Assembly (NCBI RefSeq): GCF_029968015.1
Contig: NZ_JASCIS010000016.1
Coordinates: 1-64,000, forward strand
From: Streptomyces luteolus
GTDB taxonomy: Bacteria; Actinomycetota; Actinomycetes; Streptomycetales; Streptomycetaceae
Length of the DNA: 64,000 nucleotides
Direction of reading: 5' to 3'
Program-made: the position numbers and the translations under genes
The notes under the pieces: model-generated
What the model was told of the DNA's origin: nothing
Database searches by the model: none
The model's input: only the letters and a program-made list of their open reading frames with translations
In this document: positions 25,895 through 33,917 of the stretch, in pieces
Position numbering within the stretch: the first letter of the stretch is position 1
Layout of the letters: each line of letters begins with the position of its first letter

Positions 25895-26443
25895 ATGAGT
25901 TACGTACGCGGCGAGCTGCTGCAGCAGATCAAGGACAAGGCCGTGGTGCACGGCAAGGTGACGCTCTCCTCGGGCATCGAGGCCGACTACTACGTGGACC
26001 TGCGCCGCATCACCCTCGACGGCGAGGCCGCCCCCCGGGTCGGCCAGGTGCTCCTGGACCTCACCGCCGAGCTGGACTTCGACGCCGTCGGCGGTCTGAC
26101 CATGGGCGCCGACCCCGTCGCCGCGTCGATGCTGCACGCCGCCGCCGCGCGCGGAAAGCGCCTGGACGCGTTCGTGGTCCGCAAGGCCGCCAAGGCGCAC
26201 GGCCTGCAGCGCCGCGTCGAGGGCCCGGACATCAAGGGCCGCCGCGTCCTCGTCGTCGAGGACACCTCGACGACCGGCGGCTCCCCGCTGGCCGCCGTCG
26301 AGGCCGTGCGCGAGGCCGGCGCCGAGGTCGTGGGCGTCGCGACGATCGTGGACCGGGCCACCGGCGCCGCCGAGAAGATCACCGAGGGCGCCGGTGTCCC
26401 GTACCTCTTCGCGTACTCGAAGGACGAGCTCGGCCTCGACTGA
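25895..26443 (+). CDS. pyrE: Orotate phosphoribosyltransferase
   Basis: A 182-aa enzyme joining orotate and PRPP to form OMP in pyrimidine synthesis. It has the N-terminal HGKVTLSSGIEADYYVDLRR, the loop FVVRKAAKAHG with the catalytic Lys, and the PRPP-binding motif VLVVEDTSTTGGS near residue 115. ATG 25895 gives the usual family length. A terminator-like hairpin follows 49 bp after the stop. Confidence 0.95.
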   Translation: MSYVRGELLQQIKDKAVVHGKVTLSSGIEADYYVDLRRITLDGEAAPRVGQVLLDLTAELDFDAVGGLTMGADPVAASMLHAAAARGKRLDAFVVRKAAKAHGLQRRVEGPDIKGRRVLVVEDTSTTGGSPLAAVEAVREAGAEVVGVATIVDRATGAAEKITEGAGVPYLFAYSKDELGLD

Positions 26444-26492
26444 CGGGTGTACCGGGCGGTCGCATCGAGCCGGGCGGCGAGTCTGGAAAGAT

Positions 26493-26516
26493 GGGGGCGA
26501 CGATGACGTCGCCCCC
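26493..26516 (+). terminator. Probable terminator of pyrE
   Basis: A 9-bp perfect stem GGGGGCGAC / GTCGCCCCC with a 6-nt loop, followed by TCAATG. It lies between pyrE and fba. Confidence 0.6.
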
Positions 26517-26586
26517 TCAATGAACCTCCGTGAGGGGCCCTCCGGTCAGGGCCACACTTACACCGCACATCACAAGGAGCGGCCAG

Positions 26587-27609
26587 ATGCCCATCGCAAC
26601 CCCCGAGGTCTACGGCGAGATGCTGGACCGGGCGAAGGCAGGCAAGTTCGCCTACCCCGCCATCAACGTGACCTCCTCCCAGACCCTCCACGCCGCCCTG
26701 CGAGGCTTCGCGGAGGCCGAGAGCGACGGCATCATCCAGATCTCCACCGGTGGTGCGGAGTTCCTGGGCGGTCAGTACAACAAGGACATGGTGACCGGCG
26801 CGGTCGCCCTCGCGGAGTACGCGCACATCGTCGCCAAGAAGTACGACATCACCGTCGCGCTGCACACCGACCACTGCCCGAAGGACAAGCTCGACGGGTA
26901 CGTCCGCCCGCTGCTCGACGTCTCCGCCGAGCGCGTGGCCAAGGGTGACAACCCGCTGTTCCAGTCGCACATGTGGGACGGCTCCGCCGAGACCCTCGCC
27001 GACAACCTGGCCATCGGCCAGGAGCTGCTCGAGAAGGCCCGCGCCGCCAAGATCATCCTTGAGGTCGAGATCACTCCGACCGGCGGCGAGGAGGACGGCG
27101 TCACGCACGAGATCAACGACGAGCTGTACACGACCGTCGACGACGCGCTGCGCACCGCCGAGGCCCTCGGCCTGGGCGAGAAGGGCCGGTACCTGCTCGC
27201 CGCGTCCTTCGGCAACGTCCACGGCGTCTACAAGCCGGGCAACGTCGTGCTCCGCCCCGAGCTCCTGAAGGACCTGCAGCAGGGCGTCGGCGAGAAGTAC
27301 GGCAAGAACTCCCCGTTCGACTTCGTCTTCCACGGCGGCTCCGGCTCCACGGCCGAGGAGATCGCCACCGCCCTGGAGAACGGCGTCGTGAAGATGAACC
27401 TCGACACCGACACCCAGTACGCCTTCACGCGTCCCGTCGCGGACCACATGTTCAAGAACTACGACGGCGTCCTGAAGGTCGACGGCGAGGTCGGCAACAA
27501 GAAGACGTACGACCCGCGCACCTGGGGCAAGCTCGCCGAGGCCGGCATGGCGGCGCGCGTGGGCGAGGCCTGTGCCGCGCTGCGCTCGGCGGGCACGAAG
27601 CTGAAGTAG
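26587..27609 (+). CDS. fba: Class II fructose-bisphosphate aldolase
   Basis: A 340-aa zinc-dependent aldolase of glycolysis and gluconeogenesis. It shows YPAINVTSSQTLHAALRGF, the zinc ligand region LHTDHCPKD near residue 105, EVEITPTGGEEDG, and the phosphate-binding FHGGSGST near residue 255 followed by MNLDTDTQYAF. ATG 26587 is preceded at 6 nt by AAGGAGCGG. It is followed by a strong terminator. Confidence 0.97.
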   Translation: MPIATPEVYGEMLDRAKAGKFAYPAINVTSSQTLHAALRGFAEAESDGIIQISTGGAEFLGGQYNKDMVTGAVALAEYAHIVAKKYDITVALHTDHCPKDKLDGYVRPLLDVSAERVAKGDNPLFQSHMWDGSAETLADNLAIGQELLEKARAAKIILEVEITPTGGEEDGVTHEINDELYTTVDDALRTAEALGLGEKGRYLLAASFGNVHGVYKPGNVVLRPELLKDLQQGVGEKYGKNSPFDFVFHGGSGSTAEEIATALENGVVKMNLDTDTQYAFTRPVADHMFKNYDGVLKVDGEVGNKKTYDPRTWGKLAEAGMAARVGEACAALRSAGTKLK

Positions 27610-27635
27610 GCAGCACCAGGTCCCACCAGGCGGTG

Positions 27636-27677
27636 ACGGAGGGCCCGGCTTCCCAAAAGGGAGGCCGGGCCCTCCGT
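27636..27677 (+). terminator. Terminator of fba
   Basis: A 14-bp perfect stem ACGGAGGGCCCGGC / GCCGGGCCCTCCGT that extends through TTCCC/GGGAG to a small A-rich loop, beginning 26 bp after the stop. Confidence 0.9.
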
Positions 27678-27723
27678 CGTACGTGCCGCCCGGCTTCCCT
27701 CCGACGTACCGGAGGCAGGGAGC

Positions 27724-27766
27724 CAGGGTTATCCACAGGCTCGGGGTCAGGGTTATCCACAGGCTC
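27724..27766 (+). promoter_or_regulatory. Two perfect DnaA-type boxes in a 19-bp direct repeat
   Basis: CAGGGTTATCCACAGGCTC occurs at 27724-27742 and again at 27748-27766. Each contains TTATCCACA (27729-27737 and 27753-27761), the classical DnaA box, in the same orientation 24 bp apart. The pair is 36-73 bp upstream of the DUF3151 gene and may bind DnaA. Confidence 0.75.
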
Positions 27767-27801
27767 AGCGGCGCGGCGGGCGGACAAGGCAGACTTGGGG
27801 C

Positions 27802-28215
27802 ATGTCCATTCACGAGAACCTGCTCGGGGGCCCGCCCCCGACCCACCTGCCCGACGACCCGGAGCCCCGCGAACTCCTCGCGGGCGGTACGGCAGCCGCG
27901 GACGTCGCCGCCAAGTACCCGTCGTCCTCGCTGGCCTGGGCCCGCCTCGCCGACGAGGCCTTCGAGCGCGGCAGCACCGTCGAGTCGTACGCCTACGCCC
28001 GTACGGGATACCACCGCGGTCTCGACGCCCTGCGCCGCGCCGGCTGGAAGGGCCACGGCCCGGTGCCGTGGGAGCACGAGCCGAACCGCGGCTTCCTGCG
28101 CGCCCTGCACGCCCTCGCGCGCGCCGCCCAGTCCATCGGCGAGCAGGAGGAGTACGAGCGCTGCGCGACCTTCCTGCGGGAGTCGTCCGAGACGGCCGCG
28201 GAGACGCTGGGCTGA
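27802..28215 (+). CDS. DUF3151 family protein
   Basis: A 137-aa helical protein (TPR-like pattern): residues 38-70 KYPSSSLAWARLADEAFERG then VESYAYARTGYHRGLDALR, with GPVPWEHEPNRGFLRALHAL afterwards. These segments identify actinobacterial DUF3151. Role unknown. It is a single-gene unit between two terminators, with DnaA-type boxes in its promoter region, which would make it a candidate DnaA-regulated gene. Confidence 0.85.
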   Translation: MSIHENLLGGPPPTHLPDDPEPRELLAGGTAAADVAAKYPSSSLAWARLADEAFERGSTVESYAYARTGYHRGLDALRRAGWKGHGPVPWEHEPNRGFLRALHALARAAQSIGEQEEYERCATFLRESSETAAETLG

Positions 28216-28233
28216 CATCCGGCGGGCCGGTGT

Positions 28234-28270
28234 CAAGACCTGCCTGGTCGCTGTGACCAGGCAGGTCTTG
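28234..28270 (+). terminator. Terminator of the DUF3151 gene
   Basis: A perfect 16-bp stem CAAGACCTGCCTGGTC / GACCAGGCAGGTCTTG with a 5-nt loop (GCTGT), 18 bp after the stop. Confidence 0.92.
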
Positions 28271-28375
28271 CCGGACCGGGGGAGGATTGCGGAGGATGCC
28301 GGTGGGGACCGGGGCCCCCGTGCCGGCATCGGCAGGGGCGGACCGCTACCCGGAGCAGGCACCAAGGAGACAGCG

Positions 28376-29221
28376 ATGTCCCACGAGGCGGAAGCAACGG
28401 CCGGGGAGATCCCCGAGGCCCCGCATCTCGACTTCGCAGGCACCACGCCGTACGAGGACTATGTACAGGCGGATGTCCTCACCCATCTGCAGCACCCCCT
28501 CTCCGACGACCCCGGTGAGATGGTCTTCCTCGTCACCACGCAGGTGATGGAGCTGTGGTTCACCGTGATCGTGCACGAGTGGGAGACCGCCGCGGCGGCC
28601 CTGCGCCAGGACGACCTGGGCACGGCGGTGGCCGCGCTCAGGCGCAGCGTCCGTGAGCTGGAGGCGCTCAACGCCTCCTGGAAGCCGCTCGGGCAGCTCA
28701 CGCCCGCGCAGTTCAACTCGTACCGCAGCGCGCTCGGCGACGGCTCCGGATTCCAGTCGGCGATGTACCGGCGGATGGAGTTCCTCCTCGCCGAGAAGTC
28801 CGCGTCGATGCTCGTCCCGCACCGCGGCGCCCCGCGCGTGCACGCGGAGCTGGAGAAGGCGCTGCACGAGCCGAGCCTGTACGACGAGGTCATCCGGCTC
28901 CTCGGGCGCCGCGGCTTCGACATCCCGGAGGCCGTACGGAACCGCGACGTGTCGCAGCGGTACGACCCGTCGCCCGAGGTGGAGGCGGTGTGGACGGCGG
29001 TGTACGCCGGGGACCAGGACGGTGAACTGGTGCGCCTGGGCGAGGCGTTGACGGATGTCGGCGAGCTGGTGTGGCGCTGGCGCAACGACCATCTGGTGGC
29101 GACCCGCCGGGCCATGGGCTCCAAGGCCGGTACGGGCGGTTCCGCCGGAGTGGCCTGGCTGGAGAAGCGGGCCCGCAAGAACGTGTTCCCCGAGCTCTGG
29201 ACGGCGCGCAGTCATGTCTGA
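28376..29221 (+). CDS. kynA: Tryptophan 2,3-dioxygenase
   Basis: A 281-aa haem enzyme opening the tryptophan indole ring to N-formylkynurenine. It has the family segments TPYEDYVQADVLTHLQHPL, FLVTTQVMELWFTVIVHEW (with the distal/active-site region), FNSYRSALGDGSGFQSAMYR and, towards the C terminus, WRNDHLVATRRAMGSKAGTG, which includes the haem-ligand His. ATG 28376 follows CAAGGAGACAGC. It overlaps kynU by 8 bp and forms an operon with it. Confidence 0.95.
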   Translation: MSHEAEATAGEIPEAPHLDFAGTTPYEDYVQADVLTHLQHPLSDDPGEMVFLVTTQVMELWFTVIVHEWETAAAALRQDDLGTAVAALRRSVRELEALNASWKPLGQLTPAQFNSYRSALGDGSGFQSAMYRRMEFLLAEKSASMLVPHRGAPRVHAELEKALHEPSLYDEVIRLLGRRGFDIPEAVRNRDVSQRYDPSPEVEAVWTAVYAGDQDGELVRLGEALTDVGELVWRWRNDHLVATRRAMGSKAGTGGSAGVAWLEKRARKNVFPELWTARSHV

Positions 29222-30425
29222 GACCGAGGCCCTGCTGGACAGGGCGGCCAAGCTGGACAAGGCCGATGAACTGGCCCGGCTGCGGGAGCATTTCGTGCTC
29301 GACGAGGTGGTGTACCTCGACGGGAACTCCCTCGGCGCGCTGCCGCGTTCCGTGCCCGGCCGGGTCGCGGACGTCGTGCAGCGCGAGTGGGGGCGGCTGC
29401 GGATCCGTTCCTGGACCGAGTCGGGCTGGTGGACCGCGCCCGAGCGGATCGGTGACCTGATCGCCCCGCTCGTCGGGGCGGCGGCCGGGCAGATCGTGGT
29501 CGGAGACTCCACAAGTGTCAATGTCTTCAAGGCGGTTGTGGGAGCCGTCCGGCTGTCGGGAGGGCCCGAGGCGGGGCGGGACGAGATCCTGGTGGACGAG
29601 TCCACGTTCCCCACCGACGGGTACATCGCGGAGTCGGCGGCCCGCTTGACGGGCTGCGCACTGCGCCCGCTCGCCCCGGCGGACGTGCCCGCCGCGGTCG
29701 GCCCGCGCACCGCGGCCGTCCTCGTCAACCACGTCGACTACCGCACCGGGCGCCTGCACGACCTGCCCGGCATCACGGCCGCCGTGCACGCCGCGGGCGC
29801 CCCGGTCGTCTGGGACCTGTGCCACAGCGCGGGCGCCCTGCCGGTGGGCCTGGACGAGCACGGCGTCGACCTGGCCGTCGGCTGCACGTACAAGTACTTG
29901 AACGGCGGCCCGGGTTCGCCCGCGTACCTGTACGTCGCGGAGCGCCACCAGGGCGACTTCGACTCGCCGCTGCCCGGCTGGAACTCGCACGCCGAGCCCT
30001 TCGGTATGCGCCCCGGCTACGCCCCGGCGGACGGCGCGCTGCGCGGCCGCGTGGGCACCCCGGACATCCTGTCGATGCTGGCCCTGGAGGAGTCCCTGAA
30101 GGTCTGGGAGGGCGTCTCGGTCGAGGCGGTACGGGAGAAGTCCCTGGCGCTCACGGACTTCTTCCTGGAGTGCGTCGCGGCGTACGTCCCGGCCGGTCTT
30201 GTCGCCTCGATCACCCCTGAGGTGCACGCCGAGCGCGGCAGCCAGGTCGCACTTCGGTGTGACGGTGCGGCCGCCGTGATGGACGACCTGATCGCCCGTG
30301 GCGTGGTCGGCGACTTCCGCGCACCGGACGTCCTCCGCTTCGGCTTCACCCCGCTGTACGTGGGCTTCGCGGAGGTCGAGCGGGCGGCCCGGGTGCTGGG
30401 CGAGGTGCTGCGCGGCCGGTCGTAG
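29214..30425 (+). CDS. kynU: Kynureninase
   Basis: A 403-aa PLP enzyme cleaving kynurenine to anthranilate and alanine. Visible elements: VYLDGNSLGALPRSVPGRV at the N terminus, NHVDYRTGRLHDL, WDLCHSAGALPVGLDEHGVD with the PLP-binding Asp, and GCTYKYLNGGPGSPAYLY with the Schiff-base Lys. The ATG lies inside the end of kynA, so translation is coupled. With kynA and the formamidase-like gene downstream it completes the tryptophan to anthranilate route. Confidence 0.95.
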   Translation: MSETEALLDRAAKLDKADELARLREHFVLDEVVYLDGNSLGALPRSVPGRVADVVQREWGRLRIRSWTESGWWTAPERIGDLIAPLVGAAAGQIVVGDSTSVNVFKAVVGAVRLSGGPEAGRDEILVDESTFPTDGYIAESAARLTGCALRPLAPADVPAAVGPRTAAVLVNHVDYRTGRLHDLPGITAAVHAAGAPVVWDLCHSAGALPVGLDEHGVDLAVGCTYKYLNGGPGSPAYLYVAERHQGDFDSPLPGWNSHAEPFGMRPGYAPADGALRGRVGTPDILSMLALEESLKVWEGVSVEAVREKSLALTDFFLECVAAYVPAGLVASITPEVHAERGSQVALRCDGAAAVMDDLIARGVVGDFRAPDVLRFGFTPLYVGFAEVERAARVLGEVLRGRS

Positions 30426-30510
30426 GGGAGCCCGCGCCCTCTGTTCCGGCGAGGGGCGGGTCTGGGGAAAGATCACCCCCGGACCCGCCCCCCACCGCCG
30501 GGGCCCGCCC

Positions 30511-30570
30511 CGGGCCTGCGGAACCGGCCCCGGGCCTGCGGAACCGGCCCCGGGCCTGCGGAATAGGCCC
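30511..30570 (+). repeat. Three tandem 20-bp repeats between kynU and the hydrolase
   Basis: CGGGCCTGCGGAACCGGCCC occurs at 30511 and 30531, and a variant ending GGAATAGGCCC at 30551. Each unit has GGGCC/GGCCC ends and could form a small hairpin. Confidence 0.95.
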
Positions 30571-30597
30571 TGCCCTCACCGAAAGGCTGCACCAACC

Positions 30598-31479
30598 ATG
30601 TCGGACGACGCCGAAGAAGAGTCGGCCTTCTCGCACCCCACCGTCGCCCCCGACGCCACCGCGTCCTACGGCGAACACCCCGACCAGGTCGTCGACTTCT
30701 ACGCTCCCCGCGTCGGCGACGGCCGGCCCGCGCCGCTCGTCGTCGTCCTGCACGGCGGCGCCTGGCGCGCCCCGTACGACCGGCGGCACCTCACGCCGTT
30801 CGCGGACTTCCTGGCGCGACGCGGCTTCGCGGTCGCCAACGTCGAGTACCGCAGAGGGCCGGGGGACATCCCCCCGCAGGGCACGGCCGGGCCGCACCAG
30901 GGTGCTCAGGGGCCGGTGGCGGGGCGCTGGCCGGAGACCTTCGACGACGTGGCGGCCGCGGTCGACGCGCTCCCCGCCCTCGTACCGTCGCACCTGCCGC
31001 AGGCCGACCCGCGCCGCGTCGTCCTCACCGGCCACTCCGCGGGCGGGCACCTCGCGCTGTGGGCGGCGGCGCGGCACGTGCTGCCCGCGGACTCGCCGTG
31101 GCACCTGGCACGCCCCACGCCCCTGCGCGGAGTCGTCGCGCTCGCCCCGATCGTGGGCTTCGAGCGGGCGGCGGAGCTCGACGTGTGCGGCGGCGCCCCG
31201 GTCCAACTCCTGGGCGGGAGGGCTAAGTTCGCGGACCGCGTCCCGTTCGCCGACCCGGCGGCCCTGCTCCCCACCGGCATCGCGACCACGCTCGTGCAGG
31301 GCCGCACGGACACGACGGTCCCGTACGAACTGGCCGAGGAGTACGCGGACGCCGCGGCCAAGTCCGGCGAGCTCGTGGGCTGCACGCTCCTTGAGGACGT
31401 CGGCCACTTCCCGCTGATCGATCCGGCGGCGGACGCGTGCGCGGTGGTGGCGGAGGAGATCGCTCAACTCGCGTTCTGA
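30598..31479 (+). CDS. Alpha/beta-hydrolase, probable kynurenine formamidase
   Basis: A 293-aa alpha/beta hydrolase. It has the oxyanion-hole motif VLHGGAWRAPYDRRH, a nucleophile elbow GHSAGG near residue 145 and a late DVGHFPLI supplying the catalytic His. The HGG-W plus GHSAGG pattern is that of esterases and arylformamidases. Immediately downstream of kynA-kynU, it is best explained as the enzyme hydrolysing N-formylkynurenine; the classical KynB family is structurally different, so this is a functional inference from context. A loop at residues 84-101 (PPQGTAGPHQGAQGPV) is an unusual Gly/Gln insertion. Confidence 0.72.
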   Translation: MSDDAEEESAFSHPTVAPDATASYGEHPDQVVDFYAPRVGDGRPAPLVVVLHGGAWRAPYDRRHLTPFADFLARRGFAVANVEYRRGPGDIPPQGTAGPHQGAQGPVAGRWPETFDDVAAAVDALPALVPSHLPQADPRRVVLTGHSAGGHLALWAAARHVLPADSPWHLARPTPLRGVVALAPIVGFERAAELDVCGGAPVQLLGGRAKFADRVPFADPAALLPTGIATTLVQGRTDTTVPYELAEEYADAAAKSGELVGCTLLEDVGHFPLIDPAADACAVVAEEIAQLAF

Positions 31480-31666
31480 GCTGAGAAAGCCATTGCCCGC
31501 CGCTCCCTGGGGCGGCGTAGCCCGCGTCATACCTGAGAGCTACCCGGCAGGTCACCTCGGTGGAGGGACGCCGGTCACCCGGTCCGGTTTCTAACTTTTC
31601 CTGTGTCAGGCGGCGCGATGGCGCGGCCGAGGGGGACCGGGGCGGGCGAGCGGGGGGACGCGGGCG

Positions 31667-32647
31667 ATGAGGTTCGGACGAGGGAGAGGCCTCTTGAGGC
31701 GGGGGCGGCGGGCCGTACTCGCCTTGCTGATCACCGCGTGCGTGGTGCTTCCACTCTCCGGCGCCGTGCGCCCCGGCGTCCCGGCGCCCCCGCCCGCCCG
31801 CGTCGCTGCCGACGCCCCGCTCGCCGAGCGGTTCGCGGCGCATCGCGCGAACGCGGCGGAGGCCGCCCGCCTCGCACACGCGGCGGGCGCGGAGCGGCGA
31901 GCGACGGCCTTGCGTGAACTTGCCGCCCCGGACCGGCACTTCCTGGAGTTCGACGCCCGCGGCCCCGGTAGGACCGCCGAGGTGCTCGGCGACCTGCGCA
32001 GCGCCGACCGCGTCGCGATCCTGGTGCCGGGCTCCGACACGGGCATCGACACGTACGCCCGCTTCCGGCGCGGTGCGCTCGCCCTGCACGAGCGTCTCGG
32101 CCCGCGCGTGGCGGTGATCGCCTGGCTCGGTTACGCGACACCCGGCACGGTCAGCCCGGAGGCGATCACACCGGGCCGCGCCGATACCGGGGCCGCCGAA
32201 CTCCGCTCCTTCCTCGACCGGTTGAGGGCGTACGGAGCACCCGCAGGCACTCCCGTGGCGCTGCTCTGCCACTCCTACGGCTCCGTGGTGTGCGCCCGCG
32301 CCGCAGACGGACTCGGGACGCCCGCCTCAGGCACCCGGGTCACCGACATCGTCCTGTACGGCAGCCCCGGGACCGGCTTCGACCGCGCCGCCGAGCTGCG
32401 GACCCGGGCCCGCGTCTGGGCGGGGCGTGGCGCGCACGACTGGATCGCCGAGGTCCCGCATGCACGGCTGGAACTCTTCGGCACCACCGTCGGGTTCGGC
32501 CCCGACCCGGTGACCGAGGCCTTCGGCGCCCGCCGCTTCGACGCGGGCGACGGCGGCCACAGCGACTACCTGGAGCCCGGCTCCACCGCCCTCGACAACC
32601 TGGCCCGCATCGCAGTCGGGCAGACCCCGGAGGTGCCGCATGTCTGA
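31667..32647 (+). CDS. Secreted alpha/beta-hydrolase (DUF1023-like)
   Basis: A 326-aa protein. A twin-Arg-containing basic start (RRGRRAV) and a hydrophobic stretch at about residues 17-34 form a signal peptide or anchor. The hydrolase domain has VAILVPGSDTGIDTYARF, a nucleophile elbow CHSYGS near residue 205, and GFDRAAELRTRARVWAGRGAHDW, the pattern of actinobacterial DUF1023 hydrolases. The elbow has Cys instead of the usual Gly. Its stop overlaps the acyltransferase ATG by 8 bp, so the two are probably cotranscribed. Confidence 0.75.
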   Translation: MRFGRGRGLLRRGRRAVLALLITACVVLPLSGAVRPGVPAPPPARVAADAPLAERFAAHRANAAEAARLAHAAGAERRATALRELAAPDRHFLEFDARGPGRTAEVLGDLRSADRVAILVPGSDTGIDTYARFRRGALALHERLGPRVAVIAWLGYATPGTVSPEAITPGRADTGAAELRSFLDRLRAYGAPAGTPVALLCHSYGSVVCARAADGLGTPASGTRVTDIVLYGSPGTGFDRAAELRTRARVWAGRGAHDWIAEVPHARLELFGTTVGFGPDPVTEAFGARRFDAGDGGHSDYLEPGSTALDNLARIAVGQTPEVPHV

Positions 32648-33917
32648 CATTCGTGGGCCGGGCCGTGCGCCGGGCCGTGTGCCAGGCCGTGTGGCCGCCT
32701 TGGTGCGCCGGGTCGCCGCCGCCACACCGGCCGGCCGGGACCGGGGCATGGACGCGCTGCGGGCCGCCGCGATCCTCGGCGTGGTGCTGGGGCACTGGCT
32801 GGTCACCGCCCTGGTGAGTGAGGGCGGTGCGCTGCACGGCGCCAGCCCGCTGACCCACCAGCCGTGGCTCGCCCCGGTGTCCTGGGTGTTCCAGACGCTC
32901 GCCGTGTTCTTCCTGGTCGGCGGGTACGTGGCGGCGAGAGGGCTAGGGCCTGTCTCGGGGAGACGGCCCCTGGGGGAGGGACTGTGTGGACCCGGCTCGG
33001 GTCGGGGCTCTGTCCCCTCGTACGGGCCGTGGCTGCGGGCCCGCCTCGTGCGGCTGTTCCGGCCGGTCGCGGCGGTGCTCGCCCTGTGGTCGGTGGCGAC
33101 GCTCGGGCTGCTCGCCGGCGGCACGGACCTGGGCACGGTCCGCACGCTGCTGAAACTCGTGCTCTCGCCGCTGTGGTTCCTGCTCGTCTTCGGGGCTCTG
33201 ACGGCCCTGACGCCGCTGGTGGCACGGCTGCATCCGCTCTGGCCGCTCGCGGTCGTGGTCCACGTCGACCTGTGGCGGTTCGGACTCGACGGGCCCGAGT
33301 GGCTGGGCTGGATCAACCTGGTGGCGGGCTGGCTCGTGCCGTACTGCCTGGGCGCGGCCTGGGCCCGTGGCCGGCTGGGCGACCCCGCGGGTGTCCGTGC
33401 CACCGGCGTCGTCCTCCTCGCCGGGGGTGCCGTCACGACGGCCGTGCTCGTCGTCCTCGGCGGCTACCCGGCGTCGATGGTGGGCGTGCCCGGCACGGCC
33501 GTGTCCAACCTCAACCCGCCCACCCTGGCCGCCGTCACCTTCGGCCTCGCCCAGTGCGGCCTGGCACTGCTCCTGCACGGGCCGTTGAACCGCGCGATGC
33601 GCCGGCCGCTGCTGTGGACGGGGGTCACGCTCGGCAACCTGTCCGCCCTCACCGTCTTCCTCTGGCACCAGACCGCACTCCTCGCCGTCACCGCCTGCGG
33701 CCTGCTCGCCGACACCACTCTGCCCGGTCTGCACACCGTTCCGGACGGGCCGGGCTGGATCCTCGCCCGCCTCGCCTGGCTCCCGGTGTTCGCGCTGGCG
33801 CTCGCCGTCTGCTGGACCGCGTTCCACGGCATCGAGCACGGCCGCGGCAGCCGCGGGACCACCGCGGTCGTCCGCGTCCACCGGCCCGCGCGGGAGGGGG
33901 CGAAGCGCCATGTCTAG
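32640..33917 (+). CDS. Membrane acyltransferase (acyltransferase 3 family)
   Basis: A 425-aa integral membrane protein with about ten helices. The opening RDRGMDALRAAAILGVVLGH contains the conserved Arg and the catalytic-type His of acyltransferase-3 proteins, and FQTLAVFFLVGGYVAAR follows in helix 2. Such enzymes O-acetylate or acylate cell-surface glycans or secondary metabolites. A cytosolic loop at residues 100-126 is Gly/Pro-rich and looks inserted. The ATG lies inside the end of the hydrolase gene and its own stop overlaps the following kinase gene, giving a four-gene coupled set. Confidence 0.82.
   Translation: MSDIRGPGRAPGRVPGRVAALVRRVAAATPAGRDRGMDALRAAAILGVVLGHWLVTALVSEGGALHGASPLTHQPWLAPVSWVFQTLAVFFLVGGYVAARGLGPVSGRRPLGEGLCGPGSGRGSVPSYGPWLRARLVRLFRPVAAVLALWSVATLGLLAGGTDLGTVRTLLKLVLSPLWFLLVFGALTALTPLVARLHPLWPLAVVVHVDLWRFGLDGPEWLGWINLVAGWLVPYCLGAAWARGRLGDPAGVRATGVVLLAGGAVTTAVLVVLGGYPASMVGVPGTAVSNLNPPTLAAVTFGLAQCGLALLLHGPLNRAMRRPLLWTGVTLGNLSALTVFLWHQTALLAVTACGLLADTTLPGLHTVPDGPGWILARLAWLPVFALALAVCWTAFHGIEHGRGSRGTTAVVRVHRPAREGAKRHV

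Noticed and set aside
27724..27766. Replication origin because of DnaA boxes
   Set aside because: Only two boxes, no AT-rich unwinding element, no dnaA/dnaN/gyrB neighbours.
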